A stretch of 64,000 nucleotides of DNA from contig CP075494.1 of assembly GCA_021613535.1 (NCBI GenBank), positions 6,696,001-6,760,000 on the forward strand. The letters are read 5' to 3'. The position numbers and the translations under genes were made by a program. Positions 42,147 to 53,193 of this stretch are shown here, one piece after another. Below the pieces are notes generated by a model, which saw only the letters and a list, made by a program, of their open reading frames with translations, made no database searches and was not told the origin of the DNA. Each line of letters starts with the position of its first letter. The stretch's first letter is position 1. The stretch comes from Adineta vaga. Its lineage: Eukaryota > Rotifera.

Positions 42147-43416
42147 ATGCCCCTTACATTTGATTGGCCATTTCCAGAGAAACCATCGGTATTTTACAAA
42201 GTTGCATCGACAGTTACTATTGGTCTTGTTGGATCATTAAGCAAAGTTTGGATGAGTGAGTCAAGAAAATAGATTTTGATTGAAAATAACGAGATAGATG
42301 ATATATTTGTAGAATATGTTACTTCAGTTCGAGTAGAAAACGGTAAAAGAAATTGTTGCATTATTTTTCTCTAAACTTTTTTACATATGAAAAGGTGAAA
42401 TTCTTATCAATGCTGTTCTAAATCGAGATCCAGATCGACCATTAATAACAGTGGCCAATCACCATTGTTGTAAGAGTTTTCGGCATTATCTCGAATTGTA
42501 TCTATTTTCTGTTTCTTTACAAATAGGTATGGATGATCCATTGTTGCTCGGTACATAAAACGATAGTTTTCCTTCTTTTTCCTTCGAAACTATATACATC
42601 AGATTTCTATAAAGACTTCTACCCTACATTATTACTTATTATTATTATATGTAGGAGCAACTTTACCTCTACGTGTTTTTTGGAATCGCCATCGAATGCG
42701 TTGGGGTGTCGGAGCTGACGATATTGTTTTCACAATGCGAAAGCATCAACTGTTTTTCAGTTTGGGTAAAACAATACCAGTCACTCGAGGTGATGGTGTC
42801 TATCAACGACCGATGGATTTTGCTTTAGAACAAATCAATCAAGGTGGATGGGTGCATATCTTTCCTGAAGGTGATAAATCCTATTGATATAATTGAAAAA
42901 TTCATCTTTTATCGTATTCTAGGAAAAGTTAATCTATCAAAAGAATTAATGAGACTTAAATGGGGTAATCTATCAATGAAATTTGATCATTATTGCTATT
43001 AAAGGCAGTCATTTTTTAGGTGTTGGTCGATTGATTGCTGAAGCTAATATTTGTCCATTAGTTGTTCCATTCTATCATCTTGGTATGATAAACACCATCT
43101 TGAGAAATGATAAATAATGATGTGATCTTAATAGGAATGGATTCAGTTCTACCAAATGAAGAACCATATGTTCCTCAGATGAATCAAAAAGTAAGCATTT
43201 ATGTTGGTGAACCATTGATTTTTGATGAACTTGTACAAAAAATGAAGAAAGAAAACTATTCATTGGTTAGTACATATAAATATCATTTCATTCTTTTATT
43301 CTCTTCTTTTTTTTCAGCAAGAAATACGTAAAGCAGTAACTGATATCATTCAAAATGAATTTGCAAAATTAAAATTAAAATGTGAAGAATTACATCGAAA
43401 ACATCTAACTGATTGA
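42147..43416 (+). CDS. TAFAZZIN: Tafazzin, cardiolipin transacylase
   Basis: Mitochondrial acyltransferase that remodels cardiolipin. About eight exons; the ATG at 42147 opens with [13 protein letters not shown], the usual tafazzin N-terminus. Blocks: [19 protein letters not shown] (the acyltransferase HX4D motif), [60 protein letters not shown] (FPEG substrate motif), [35 protein letters not shown], then the helix [20 protein letters not shown]. The exon carrying the HX4D Asp-Asp starts at GTATGGATGATCC; the donor before it is GTTGTA, a weak one. Length about 265 residues as in the family. Complete and apparently functional. Confidence 0.95.
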
Positions 43417-43742
43417 AAGATTTTTTTTTCTACATCTCGATTGTTCGAAACACAATGAAATAATAAGTTATAGTGCATTCTTTTCTTTTTTCACACAATA
43501 CCCGATATGAAAATAAACCTGTTGCAACATTTTTGATAGAATAATATTACATAAAAGAATATTATTTTTCATCGTGTTTCAATAGAATAATGTCAATAGC
43601 CGTTTTATGCTTGGAAAGGAAAGTTTATTGTCTCATGGAGAATACATCTACAAAATCGAATTATCTTATGACAAAAATAGAAGTTTATACTCGATCGAAA
43701 TAATTGTTTAACATTGAATTTGCTTTTTGAATCGACTATAAA
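43417..43742. other. Tail-to-tail spacer
   Basis: 3' ends of tafazzin (+) and the ABM-domain gene (-). ATAAACC near 43512 may be a poly(A) signal. No gene. Confidence 0.6.
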
Positions 43743-44206
43743 TTATTCTTGATAAGTTATTTCAGTAATATCGTGTGGAGGTACTTCTACATCTTTGCTT
43801 GTATCTAATTCAATAACTCGTCTTAAATCCATCGGTTGAGCTAATAATGGTTTGACATATGGATCAAATGTTTTCCAATACGGATTATTTAAATGATACG
43901 ATTGAGAACTTTCTTTTTCATATCGTTCAACGATCGAAAATTTGCAGGGATCCTTGACATCTAATGAGAGACAGGATAAACTATTTACAGAGAAAACAAA
44001 TGTTAAAATAAGAAAATAATAACCTTGAGCAACGTGCCAATCGATGGTCTCTTGATCGTTTCTGTAGATTCTACTTGCTTCAATTAATTTCGCTTTCACT
44101 TTATCAACATGTTCGGGTTTAGCAACAAGATGCTTCAAGATAAATTCATATAATAAACTATTAACTTCATATGCTTTATACTTACAACAATTATCGTATA
44201 AACCAT
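43743..44206 (-). CDS. ABM-domain (antibiotic biosynthesis monooxygenase-like) protein
   Basis: Three exons; ATG at 44206 (MVYTIIV), second exon starting HLVAKPEHVDKVKAKLIEAS, third DVKDPCKFSIVERYEKESSQ. About 118 residues forming one dimeric alpha/beta ABM fold: opening beta strand MVYTIIVHL, helix KPEHVDKVKAKLIEA, central QETIDWHVAQDVKDPCKFSI and the motif ERYEKESSQSYHLNNPYWK typical of the family (helix before the last strands), closing VIELDTSKDVEVPP. Such proteins include quinol monooxygenases and heme oxygenases, but many eukaryotic members have no assigned reaction. They are often bacterial or fungal in origin, so transfer is possible, although the gene has ordinary introns. Confidence 0.72.
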
Positions 44207-44854
44207 TTTTGGGGAATTATTACAGAAAAAGTACTATTTAAAATATTGACGTTATGAATAGATTTGGACTCGAAAAGACAAAGAATAAAACCTTTTGTTT
44301 TCTGTTCCTTCTCTGTAGATGCAACTAATACGTACGCACCAAAATCATCACGTTTTTATCTCCTCATCGATTACTTTTTGTACTAAAAAGAAAAATCGAA
44401 GAGACGATAAATATTCTTCGGTTTCATCTATCAATAAATCAGCGTTTCTTTATACATTTTTTGTTTTCAAGGTATAAATACGCGAGACTACAATCAACCA
44501 AATCACCTTACTTCAGTAAACTAATGAAATGAAGAAACACAAACAATCCTTATGATATTATCAAAATTTTTGTCAAACTACATCAATCTTTTGCTTTACT
44601 TTTTTCGCTTTAAGATCCAACCATCATTACGATTAGTGAACGGAATTATCTAATAAAATATGCTTCTCTCTCTTGAGAATAATTCAATCGGTGTTCGTGG
44701 TTTTTATGTTAAATATTCTATTAGAGAAAAACAGCAATCGAAAATAATCATAATTTATTTTCGTTAAATATCCTATCACGATAACATAGTATTGAAAAAC
44801 AATTTACTACAATAAATGGAAGAAAAGAAAAAAGCCCATCATTCATTTCCTATA
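44207..44854. other. 650-nt spacer
   Basis: Promoter of the ABM gene and 3' UTR of POP1. AT-rich, no gene recognised. Confidence 0.55.
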
Positions 44855-47516
44855 CTAAAATTCTAACAATGCCCATCGGTAATATTGCGATGTAGTCGTT
44901 CGTATTATCACACGTGCAGACGGTTTCTTCGACTTTTGCTGTTGTTGTTGTAAGAGAGTTAGTAGACCACCAGTTGCGATGAAACCTTTTCCTGTACAAC
45001 ATGCATGAGAAAATTGGAATGCGCCACTTGTTACAGCACCTAATAGTTTTCGATCACAATTATGAATAATACCTTCTTCATTATTCTTTGATCGTTCTTC
45101 CATGAGTTTCACCATTGTTTGACCTCTTCGAAAGGATTGTTTTGCTTTTTGCATTTTACGTTCTTCAATTCGAGCCTGATCATGATGTCGAGATTCTACG
45201 ATTGTTTTCTGACTAGTTTTCAAATCATCTACACTTGGCAAATAAATCAATGTTGTATTATCAATAACACCTTTTTTGCCTTTGATACTAATACGTATTG
45301 GTACAAGTGAATGTAAATGTTGTCGAAGACTATCAATAGAACGATGTTGTCGATCACGTAAAACATAAAATCGATGAGAAGGTATCACAGTATGTGTTGG
45401 ATCATATTCTGTTGCCCAATCACGGACAATAGTTGACCATAAAGGACGAAATGGACTAACAATACCATTGATAAAAAAATTTGGCCGCTTTGATGGAGGA
45501 CATTTAGAAAAATTGGTCAATCGTTCAGATTCAAGTTTTGATGTCCAACTAATGCCAGCATCTGTATCAGGATATTCTTGCGGAAATTGAAATTCACCTA
45601 AAAGAAATAAAATTTGATAAGAAAAAAAAATTATTATATTACATTGACGCACCAGTTTCATGCGCAACTAATGATAGTTCTTTTTGACCAATTGGTCTGG
45701 CACCACTATAAATTAATGAAATCCAAAATATTTGTGCCCATTCGTTTGGTAGAATAATATCCCATCCACTACCTAAATCATTTCGATTCGATTCACATTT
45801 TGACATAGGTAAAAGTTGATCGTGGTGATGAATCAAGATCAAAGGAATTTGTGATTCTTCTTCATTTAATTGTAATTCGGTATCTAAATTTAAAAACAAA
45901 AGTACATATTCATGTAAAACTCGTAATTGATTGTTTATCATATAAATTTACTATCAGTTGTAGATATCTTTGATCGTAGAAGATTGATTTGATATGTAGC
46001 GAGTTTATGTTCACAACAATGTGTACGATATTTTTCAAACCATAATGGTGACTTAGCAAGATCAATTGATGAGGATGGACATATTTCTGATTTTCTACTG
46101 TCTAAAAAACATAAGATAAAAATCTACTGTTGTAAAAGATAGATAATAACTTGTTTTAGAATGAATTGTTAATTTTGGTTTGACTGGTGTAAATACTCGT
46201 GGATCACGAACAACAAGAGAAACAATTCGATTAGGCATCATGGTAGATGTATTACTAACAGTACTATTCCAGAATAGCAATTGTTGTTGATGTATATCAG
46301 ATGAATGAGTCTCTGTTGACCACCATGCTAATGGAGCCTTATTTCGTTCAATAGGATTGCTCGGTAACATACTTGGATGAAATGCATGTTTGAGAACAGC
46401 CATTGAAAGTGGACCAATAAGACGAAATCGAGCTAATTGTTGATCTCTCAATAGAGTGATAGTTACTGATGATCGTTCATCTTCACTCTTTTGTTTTTTT
46501 GTAGGCGGCTCATCAGTTGATATCACTACGGGACTATCAAAGAGTGATAGAAGAATTTCAGATAATGCATCATATGATGCTGGGTGACACCATAACCAAA
46601 GTTTACGTCGTTGTTTATCACTCGATGGCATCCACATAAAACTTATCGGTGTTAAACATTCGTGTGTATTTGGTTTATAAACAAGACATTGACCTTCGAA
46701 TTTTCCACTTAAATACATCTTTGCTTTTGGTGTTAAATTGGTTTTAGATAATGGAAATAATTGATTTAGTTTTTCAATAATTTCTTCTTCATTTCCTTCT
46801 AACTCAATACATCCATAATAGGACATATCCTAGAATAGATATTAATTTACGACTAATTATCAAATAGTAACAAGAAAAAAACTTACATGAATTAGACATC
46901 GTTCATGTAATGCTTTATATGTTGGTCGTATACATTTTGTATTAGATTTTTCAGCAAGACGATAATTCCAAAATGTATTCATATGAAAACGTTTTGCATG
47001 CCAAATATGTGTTTTTAACCATTTTATTGTTCGTTGTCGATTCGTATAAGATAAAAGTAAATCCCGAGGACGACGACGATAACGACGAGATGGTCGCTTA
47101 GTTTTAGCTGAACCCTTGAGAGAAAATGATCAAATATTCATGATACAACAAAAAAGAAAACGTTCGATGATAAAATTACTGTTTTGGGATCAGCTAATGG
47201 ACGAAGTGAACGTGGTAAACGTTTTATATTATAACTTGCTGCTCGACGACGCATATAACGTGGTAAAATTTGAAGAGCAGTACGATGTTTATCTTGTCTC
47301 TGTCCAAGTTCCTGTAAAAGTGATTGCAATTCTTGAGCTCGAGCATGAGCTAAATCAGCAATATGTACCACTAGAAAACAAACAAAACTTATTCACCTAT
47401 CTATTGTTCATGTTATAAGTACGAATCGTTAACTACACTTTCTTCAAGAAAAAAATTCATCAGATTTTAGTTCACCTACATTCAGGTGTCGACATCATAT
47501 TGTTGTCATTCGCCAT
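44855..47516 (-). CDS. POP1: Ribonuclease P/MRP subunit POP1
   Basis: Largest protein subunit of nuclear RNase P and RNase MRP, needed for tRNA and rRNA processing. ATG at 47516 (MANDNNMMSTPE), then LVHIADLAHARAQELQSLLQ, the POP1 N-terminal signature LPRYMRRRAASYNIKRLPRS and RPSRRYRRRPRDLLLSYTN. Next WLKTHIWHAKRFHMNTFWNY and the central segment MSYYGCIELEGNEEEIIEK, then POPLD-domain blocks GSGWDIILPNEWAQIFWISL, IYSGARPIGQKEL and PQEYPDTDAG. The C-terminus (CTGKGFIATGGLLTLLQQQQ) carries a short poly-Gln run and ends near RWALLEF. Seven to eight exons. It lies 143 nt behind U2A' on the same strand. Confidence 0.94.
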
Positions 47517-47535
47517 TATTATCTAAAAAAATTTG
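47517..47535 (-). promoter_or_regulatory. Candidate trans-splice acceptor before POP1
   Basis: AAATTTTTTTAG (minus strand, AG at 47524-47523) stands six nucleotides before the POP1 ATG. AATAAA lies a short way upstream in the intercistronic spacer, as expected if U2A' and POP1 share a transcript. Confidence 0.5.
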
Positions 47536-47659
47536 AAAATAATCGACCAAATAGTGTTCTCTTATTTATTATCTCGATTCTTTTTTAAAATATAAAAATA
47601 AACAAATAAAAAGAGAAACAACGTGAACAAACACCGAGATTAAAATAGTTCTATTTCAG

Positions 47660-48731
47660 TTAGATTTCCATGAGATTCGTTCCTATAGGAAAAACAAAGA
47701 AATATTTATAAAGAATTCTATTTTCTTCTAAATTTCTCACCGGAAAGAATAGAATTTGAACTATTTTCATGACCGGTAAGATTCGACATTTGACCAGCTT
47801 GTAATATTGCTGTTAATTTTTCGACTTCTTCCAGTGATTTTGCTTCTTTAATAACTTTCTAAATGCGAATCAAGAAATGAAAAACACAATTAGCAACAGA
47901 AAACAAACTTTAATAGCTTCGGCATCTTTCTTGGTCAATCTCGGTACTTGTTGTTTCGGTAATTCTTCTCCTGGTACAAATCTATTGATATTCTTTTGTT
48001 TCTTCTTGTCTTTTTTACTTGATTTAGATTTATAAATTTTATTAGAAGCTTCGCGTTCCTAGAATTAAAAATAAATTTCCAAGAATTCATCCTGTTTAAT
48101 ATTTACTTTGCCAGTGATACGATTAAAATCGAGCGTACGTAAATTTGGTAAAATATGAATAACATAAAGTCGATAATCTTTTGTCATAGCAATTGGATTT
48201 CCAACAAAGCTGTCGAAGAGAAATAAATCTTTTCCTTTGTCATGTGAAAAGAATTACCTGACATGTGCCAGTTTTGCTAATGTAGATAACGCATCAATAT
48301 CTGTTAAAACTTGTAAAGAATTATTATTAAGTATAAGTGTATCTAGATTTGGAATGTATTGTTCAAGATTTAAAGCAATAGATCTAAAAATGAATTGATG
48401 GCATGTCGAAAATATAGAATAGCATTACTATTATCTTTTACATACGCTATACGATTATTAGCAAGATAGAGTGTTTTTATTTTTGGTAGGTATGGAAAGC
48501 CATCAAGTTTTCGTAAATCATTATTGGTCAAATCGATTGTGTCAAATTGATTTAATGTTGCACCTAAGTTTTCGATGAGTGGAATTTTTAAATCTATATA
48601 TATATATAGTCGATTATTCAAACTAATTTAATAAATTTAATTGATTTACCTCTTAAACTGAGTTCATATTGACCAACTGGATTCAAATATTGTGGAGCAT
48701 TTTCAATTACTTCAGGTGTAAGACGAACCAT
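47660..48731 (-). CDS. SNRPA1: U2 small nuclear ribonucleoprotein A'
   Basis: Leucine-rich-repeat protein of the U2 snRNP that binds U2 snRNA with B''. ATG at 48731: MVRLTPEVIENAPQYLNPVG, QYELSLRG, then LKIPLIENLGATLNQFDTID, LTNNDLRKLDGFPYLPKIKT and LYLANNRIAYV, exactly the N-terminal LRRs of U2A'. Later exons encode LTDIDALSTLAKLAHVR-like repeats, NPIAMTKDYRLYVIHILPNL, RTLDFNRITGKEREASNKI and a Lys-rich segment, followed by FVPGEELPKQQVPRLTKKDA and a short acidic tail ending NLMEI. About seven exons. It heads a same-strand pair with POP1, another RNA-processing gene. Confidence 0.95.
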
Positions 48732-48943
48732 TATTACAAGGATAAATTAAATTGATGTAAGAATTAGTTTCGAAAATTTCTTTTTTCTTTCAAATCTTTT
48801 GCTGCAATCGTATTGTGTAATCAATTAACCAATCATACCTTTGGTTGCATTATTATTTTGATTGGTTCATAACGACCAGCAGACAAAATTCCTCTAGATA
48901 CCATCATCAGCTTCAAGTTTTTTTTGTTATATTTAGTTTAACT

Positions 48944-49719
48944 ATGAATAGGAATATCGTATCAACATCAATATTTCTTCTTCGAAATACATGGGTTCGT
49001 TCTATTCATACGACAACAATTAACTATGCTCTACCAACGAAAGCGAAAAAGAAAGCTGATCCAACGTCGGATAAAATTCGCGAAGATCGTAAACGACGTC
49101 GTTATGAAAAAGCTATTAGTAAATTAGAAAAATTTAAACTTCAATTGAAACCTATTCATGAATATGAATCTGAAAGACGTATTCTCAAAGAACTCGAGTA
49201 TGAAAACAATCTATGAAAACATTTTTTTCTCATGACTCTTTCTTTAGTGTTCGAAAACGTTCACCGTCTGAATTAACATCGGAAGAAACAACTCAACGAT
49301 TAATGTTAAATCGTGATTGGGCTAAACATAAACATAAACAACATCAACAAGAAATAAATCTAATTTCTCGTGCTTTGAAATCACAAGAAAATGCATTAGA
49401 ACAATTGAAACAAGAAAGTGAACAACTTTATGAACAAGCTATACAAGTATGAACTCGAATTTTGAGTTATTTCCCATGATATTCTCTCTTCTAGGTAGAT
49501 ACAAAATTGATTCCATATATTCGTCGTGGACCTCTCTACAGTCTTCCAAATCCAAGTTATGATGCACCTGATGGAGATTATTTTGATACAACGAATTATT
49601 TTTCAAAAGGTTTCGGTGTTAATTTCATGGACCATATGAAAACAATGGAACGTCAAAAATGGACTGAGATACGTGCTGAACGTCGTGCAAAAAAAGAAGA
49701 AAAAGATGCCGATAAATAG
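48944..49719 (+). CDS. MRPL40: Mitochondrial ribosomal protein mL40
   Basis: Subunit of the mitochondrial large ribosomal subunit. Start taken at 48944 because MNRNIVSTSIFLLRNTWVRS gives a positively charged mitochondrial presequence; an upstream in-frame ATG at 48845 is less likely. Three exons. Features shared with vertebrate mL40: the Lys-rich KKADPTSDKIREDRKRRRYE, KAISKLEKFKLQLKPIHEYE, the block SELTSEETTQRLMLNRDWAK, HKHKQHQQEINLISRALKSQ, the QEN..LEQLKQESEQLYEQA segment and IRRGPLYSLPNPSYDAPDGD. It continues about 40 residues past the usual end (MDHMKTMERQKWTEIRAERR). First gene of a three-gene run with 74- and 21-nt gaps. Confidence 0.88.
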
Positions 49720-49793
49720 AACATGTTTTTCTTTCTTAATAAATATCCATCATCTAACTAGTCAATTAATTGTTTGTTTTTGCCGTTTTAGAT
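49720..49793 (+). promoter_or_regulatory. Intercistronic region mL40-CENPV-like with AATAAA and acceptor
   Basis: 74 nt. AATAAA at 49738-49743, then TTTGCCGTTTTAG with AG at 49790-49791, two nucleotides before the next ATG. The spacing matches a cleavage/polyadenylation plus trans-splicing junction in an operon. Confidence 0.6.
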
Positions 49794-50201
49794 ATGTCAG
49801 TTAAACATCTAGGTAGTTGCCATTGTGGTGCAGTTAAATTTGAAGTTGAAGCGCCTGCTCATTTGCGTGTTTTTCGGTGCAATTGTTCAATTTGTCGTAA
49901 AAAACAAAATAATCATTTTATTATTCCGAAACTGCAGTTTAAATTATTGACTGGTGATGATTATTTAACGACATATACATTCAATACTCATCGAGCTCAA
50001 CATATTTTTTGTCGTAAATGTGGTGTACAAAGTTTTTATTCACCACGAAGTAATCCTGATTGTTATGGTGTTATGCCACATTGTATCGATAGCGATACAA
50101 TAAAGTCAATTGAATATATGGATTTTGATGGAGAAAATTGGGAAAAATCAATGAATGAATGCTTGCAAAAAGAAGAAAATAATCCTTTTGACATAAAATA
50201 A
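49794..50201 (+). CDS. CENPV: CENPV/GFA-domain protein
   Basis: Zinc-binding glutathione-dependent formaldehyde-activating (GFA) fold, as in centromere protein V. One exon, about 135 residues. Zinc ligands are visible: CHCGAVKFEV, CNCSICRKKQ and FCRKCGVQSFYSPRSNPDCY. The blocks LRVFRCNCSICRKKQNNHFI and TYTFNTHRAQHIFCRKCGVQ are nearly those of animal CENPV. The N-terminal disordered region of vertebrate CENPV is absent, so this is the minimal domain; role in microtubule/centromere biology or in thiol metabolism cannot be told. The start at 49794 is chosen because it lies just after an acceptor-like TTTTAG; an ATG at 49770 upstream lies inside that tract. The stop codon overlaps an AATAAA (50197-50202). 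Confidence 0.9.
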   Translation: MSVKHLGSCHCGAVKFEVEAPAHLRVFRCNCSICRKKQNNHFIIPKLQFKLLTGDDYLTTYTFNTHRAQHIFCRKCGVQSFYSPRSNPDCYGVMPHCIDSDTIKSIEYMDFDGENWEKSMNECLQKEENNPFDIK

Positions 50202-50222
50202 ACGAACTTCTTTGTTTTAGAT
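50202..50222 (+). promoter_or_regulatory. 21-nt intercistronic junction CENPV-like to STPG1
   Basis: Between the CENPV-like TAA and the STPG1 ATG there are only 21 nt, including CTTCTTTGTTTTAG (AG 50219-50220) and AT. There is no room for a separate promoter and leader, so the downstream message must be made by trans-splicing or by cis-splicing into the upstream gene. Confidence 0.65.
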
Positions 50223-51676
50223 ATGACTATTTCAGGAATAGATGGTATTGTTAAAGGTGATGTATCTCGAAAAGCCAATCGAGCACAATCTGAAGGTGTC
50301 AAAGTTCAACGAGGTATATTCACTGATTTCTAACTTTCGCTTGTTTTTATACGGTTATATTTCTATTTTGTAGGTTTTACTATTGCGTCTACAGGCATTC
50401 CATCGATTCCATCGCGTTATCTAACGATTGTCACAAAGAACAATGAAAAGAAAGGATTTTATCAAACTGCGAAACGTTTTCAATATGATACGGTATACGA
50501 TTCTTCTGAAAATCTCTTCATGAATATGATGAAACTTGATTTTATAGAGCTATACACCTGGTCCTGGACAATATCAAACTGTACAACCTATTGACAAACA
50601 ATTAGAAAAAACATCCGATTCAAAAAAAGGTTCCGGTGGTTTTGCTTCGAAGGTTAGTTGAAATATTTTCATGATTCTCTTTCTATATTCATATACGTAT
50701 GTATAAATAGAGCAGACGAGAAGGTTTTAAGAGTGGTGCAACAAGTGCACCAGCACCTACAAGTTATAATATTTCATCAAAATTGGGTAATGATCATCAT
50801 GATTTTAATCGAGCAAAATATTCGAGTATGTTTCAAAAACCAATTGCTGAACGACCACTCTCATCCAAAACATCACTTCCTGCTCCAAATCAATACGATG
50901 TTTGTTTAACACTCTTTTTCTCTTAGGTTTAACTTATTTTTTTTTTATTGTTTATCAGGTTCAACGAGGTTTGAAACGAACAACAAAAGCTAATAATGTT
51001 TCAGCTCAATCCGCTTTTCGTTCACATACAAAACGATCTGTTTCAACCAATAAACATTTTCTTACACCAGCTCCTGGTCTGTACGAATTATTTGTTTTCA
51101 TAGTAAAGAATGACGAGATTTTTTCATCTAGATACATATAATGTCGATGATACAGCTACACGAACACTAAGACCTATTCATCAATCAAGCTTTAAATCAA
51201 CTTCAAAACGTGATGCATTTGGTTCTCAACCAGGCATTCAAGTAATTATCTATATCATTTAGATTTTCATAACTGCTTGCCTTCGATTATTTTAGTTACC
51301 AGGACCCGCTGATTATCGACCGCATGAAAAATTAACTGAAGAAGCAAATCGACAAATATTTCCGTATGAAAAACGATTTTTTTTCATTCCATTGAAATTT
51401 ACATTCTACTTTAGACGTCATCCATATTTAACACTTTCTGCACCAGCTATTCCACCTTTACCCGATGCACCATTTCCTGGGCCAGGTGCTTATGAAATTT
51501 GTGGTTTTAAAGAAGTTGAAAAGAAATATATGTCATCGGCTGCTTTCGTTTCTAATACAAGTCGATGGGCTATTGATACAACAGCCGCTGCTGAACAACC
51601 TGGTCCAGCTTCATATACACCACGTACAGCATTGAAACAATCATTTAATTTCAATTTCGAGAAAAAATGGATCTGA
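50223..51676 (+). CDS. STPG1: Sperm-tail PG-rich repeat protein STPG1 (MAPO2)
   Basis: SHIPPO/PGP-repeat protein of cilia and flagella; human STPG1 is also linked to methylguanine-induced apoptosis. Exons follow short introns: MTISGIDGIVKGDVSRKANR, GFTIASTGIPSIPSRYLTIV, KNNEKKGFYQTAKRFQYDT, then STPG repeats with the PGP core: SYTPGPGQYQTVQPID, LPGPADYRPHEKL, APFPGPGAYEICGF, QPGPASYTPR. Two family landmarks: SSAAFVSNTSRWAIDTTA (nearly the human sequence) and the C-terminal SFNFNFEKKWI. About 370-400 residues. It closes a run with mL40 and the CENPV-like gene. Its ciliary role would suit a ciliated rotifer. Confidence 0.92.
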
Positions 51677-51900
51677 TAAAATCATCTGTGATCAATGATT
51701 CTCATCGAATGAACATATACTCAATTCTCTTTCCGTTTCAAATCAATTGTAATTATATTTTAGAATGACTTTTTTTAAAATATATTTTCCACGTTTTTTC
51801 TATTGCAAACCAATCAAAATATTCATTCAAAACTTTATTTTACTTCATAAAACACAATCCGCAGTGAGAATATACACGAAGATCATGAAAATAAAATGTT
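51677..51900. other. Tail-to-tail spacer
   Basis: 3' UTRs of STPG1 (+) and the AAA ATPase (-). No gene. Confidence 0.6.
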
Positions 51901-53193
51901 TTAAGCGATATTATCATTCTCATCATCTTTATTTTGATTGTAAATTTCAGCTAAGGTCATCGATGTTGTGATATTATTCACACCAAAACCTAACTTTTCC
52001 GATAGAATTTTTGCATTATCGACGTCCAATTTTCCAAAACTATAATTGGCAATCATTCTTCCTTTACGTAGGAGAGCTTTATCAATAACTCTTAGATCAC
52101 AATTGAATGTTGCAATAATTTGCATATGTATTGCATCACCTAATAAACCATCAGATAAATTTAATAAATTGGCAACAGCTTGTGTCATATTCGAAATTTG
52201 TTCCGTACGATCACGAATTATATTTTCAGCATCTTCAATAATCAAAATTGCATTTGGATGTTGGAGTAAAAAGGTTAAAAGTGCTGGTTTCGTTAAATCT
52301 TTCGCCATATCTGGCGGTAAATAAACCAGTTTTTTACTACTAATTTCGTCTAATAAGTAACGAATATAGTGCGTTTTACCTAATTCAAAAAAACAAAAGA
52401 GAACTCACGTCAAATTCATTTCCAAATACCTCTCACTTACCACTACCAGGTAAACCATGTAATAAAACAATACCATGACCATCTTTTTTATTCAACTCGT
52501 TAAGAATACATTTGTGAGTATTAACAAAATTTTGACCATAATGTAATGCTAAATCATAGATCAACGGCTTTTTTATTTTAATATGAATTAAACGATATCC
52601 TGTTAATGGACTACTGCCTATTAAATGAAGTTTTAACAATTTACTAGTGCATACAGATCTTTTCATAAATTCTTTTCCAATATTTTGAACTTGAGAATCA
52701 AGATCAGGAAGATAATAGATAGTGATTTGTTTTGATACAACAAAAGAATCATCGGATAGATCCGGATGATAATTATTTGGATTATCGACATCAGATACTA
52801 AATGTGCATTGTTGACAAACACCATTATACCATTTCCTAGATCGGAAAGACGAGTACTAAATTTAAAAATGAACTTTTTTTTATATCAACGATTATATAA
52901 ACATACGTGACATAGAATTGTTTGGATTTTATATGAAATTTTTGTGAAACAATATCATTCATTAAATTATGTTGAAATTCAGTTTGTAGATAATTTAAGA
53001 TGGATGAAATATGAAATAATTCATTTGCATCTTGCTTACATGTTAATAAACATGGAAATGCTTTATAACAATTGAAGAAAAATCGTACAGCTGGTATTTG
53101 TTTATTTTGTACACGAGTGCTAGTAAATTTTTCTTGAGCAGTGACAGATAATTTAGGAAAATATGCGATATATTTATCTGATACAATCGACAT
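51901..53193 (-). CDS. AAA-family ATPase of bacterial type
   Basis: Three exons: ATG at 53193 (MSIVSDKYIAYFPKLSVTAQ), a middle exon ending at the P-loop and a last exon to 51901; about 400 residues. The N-terminal half has no recognised domain. The C-terminal half is an AAA module: Walker A GLPGSGKTHYIR, YLPPDMAKDL, Walker B AILIIEDAENII, sensor-1 segment IIATFNCDLRVIDKALLRKG (with the Arg finger region RKGR) and ELGFGV-like ending, GVNNITTSMTLAEIYNQ. The string from YLPP through ALLRKGRMIANYSFGKLDVD resembles ATPases common in Bacteroidetes more than any animal AAA protein, so horizontal transfer is a reasonable guess (inference). An intron splits Walker A between GSG and KT (about 52381-52440). 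Confidence 0.82.

Noticed and set aside
47116-47418. Plus-strand frame of 100 codons
   Set aside because: Antisense to POP1 exons that carry the family signature.
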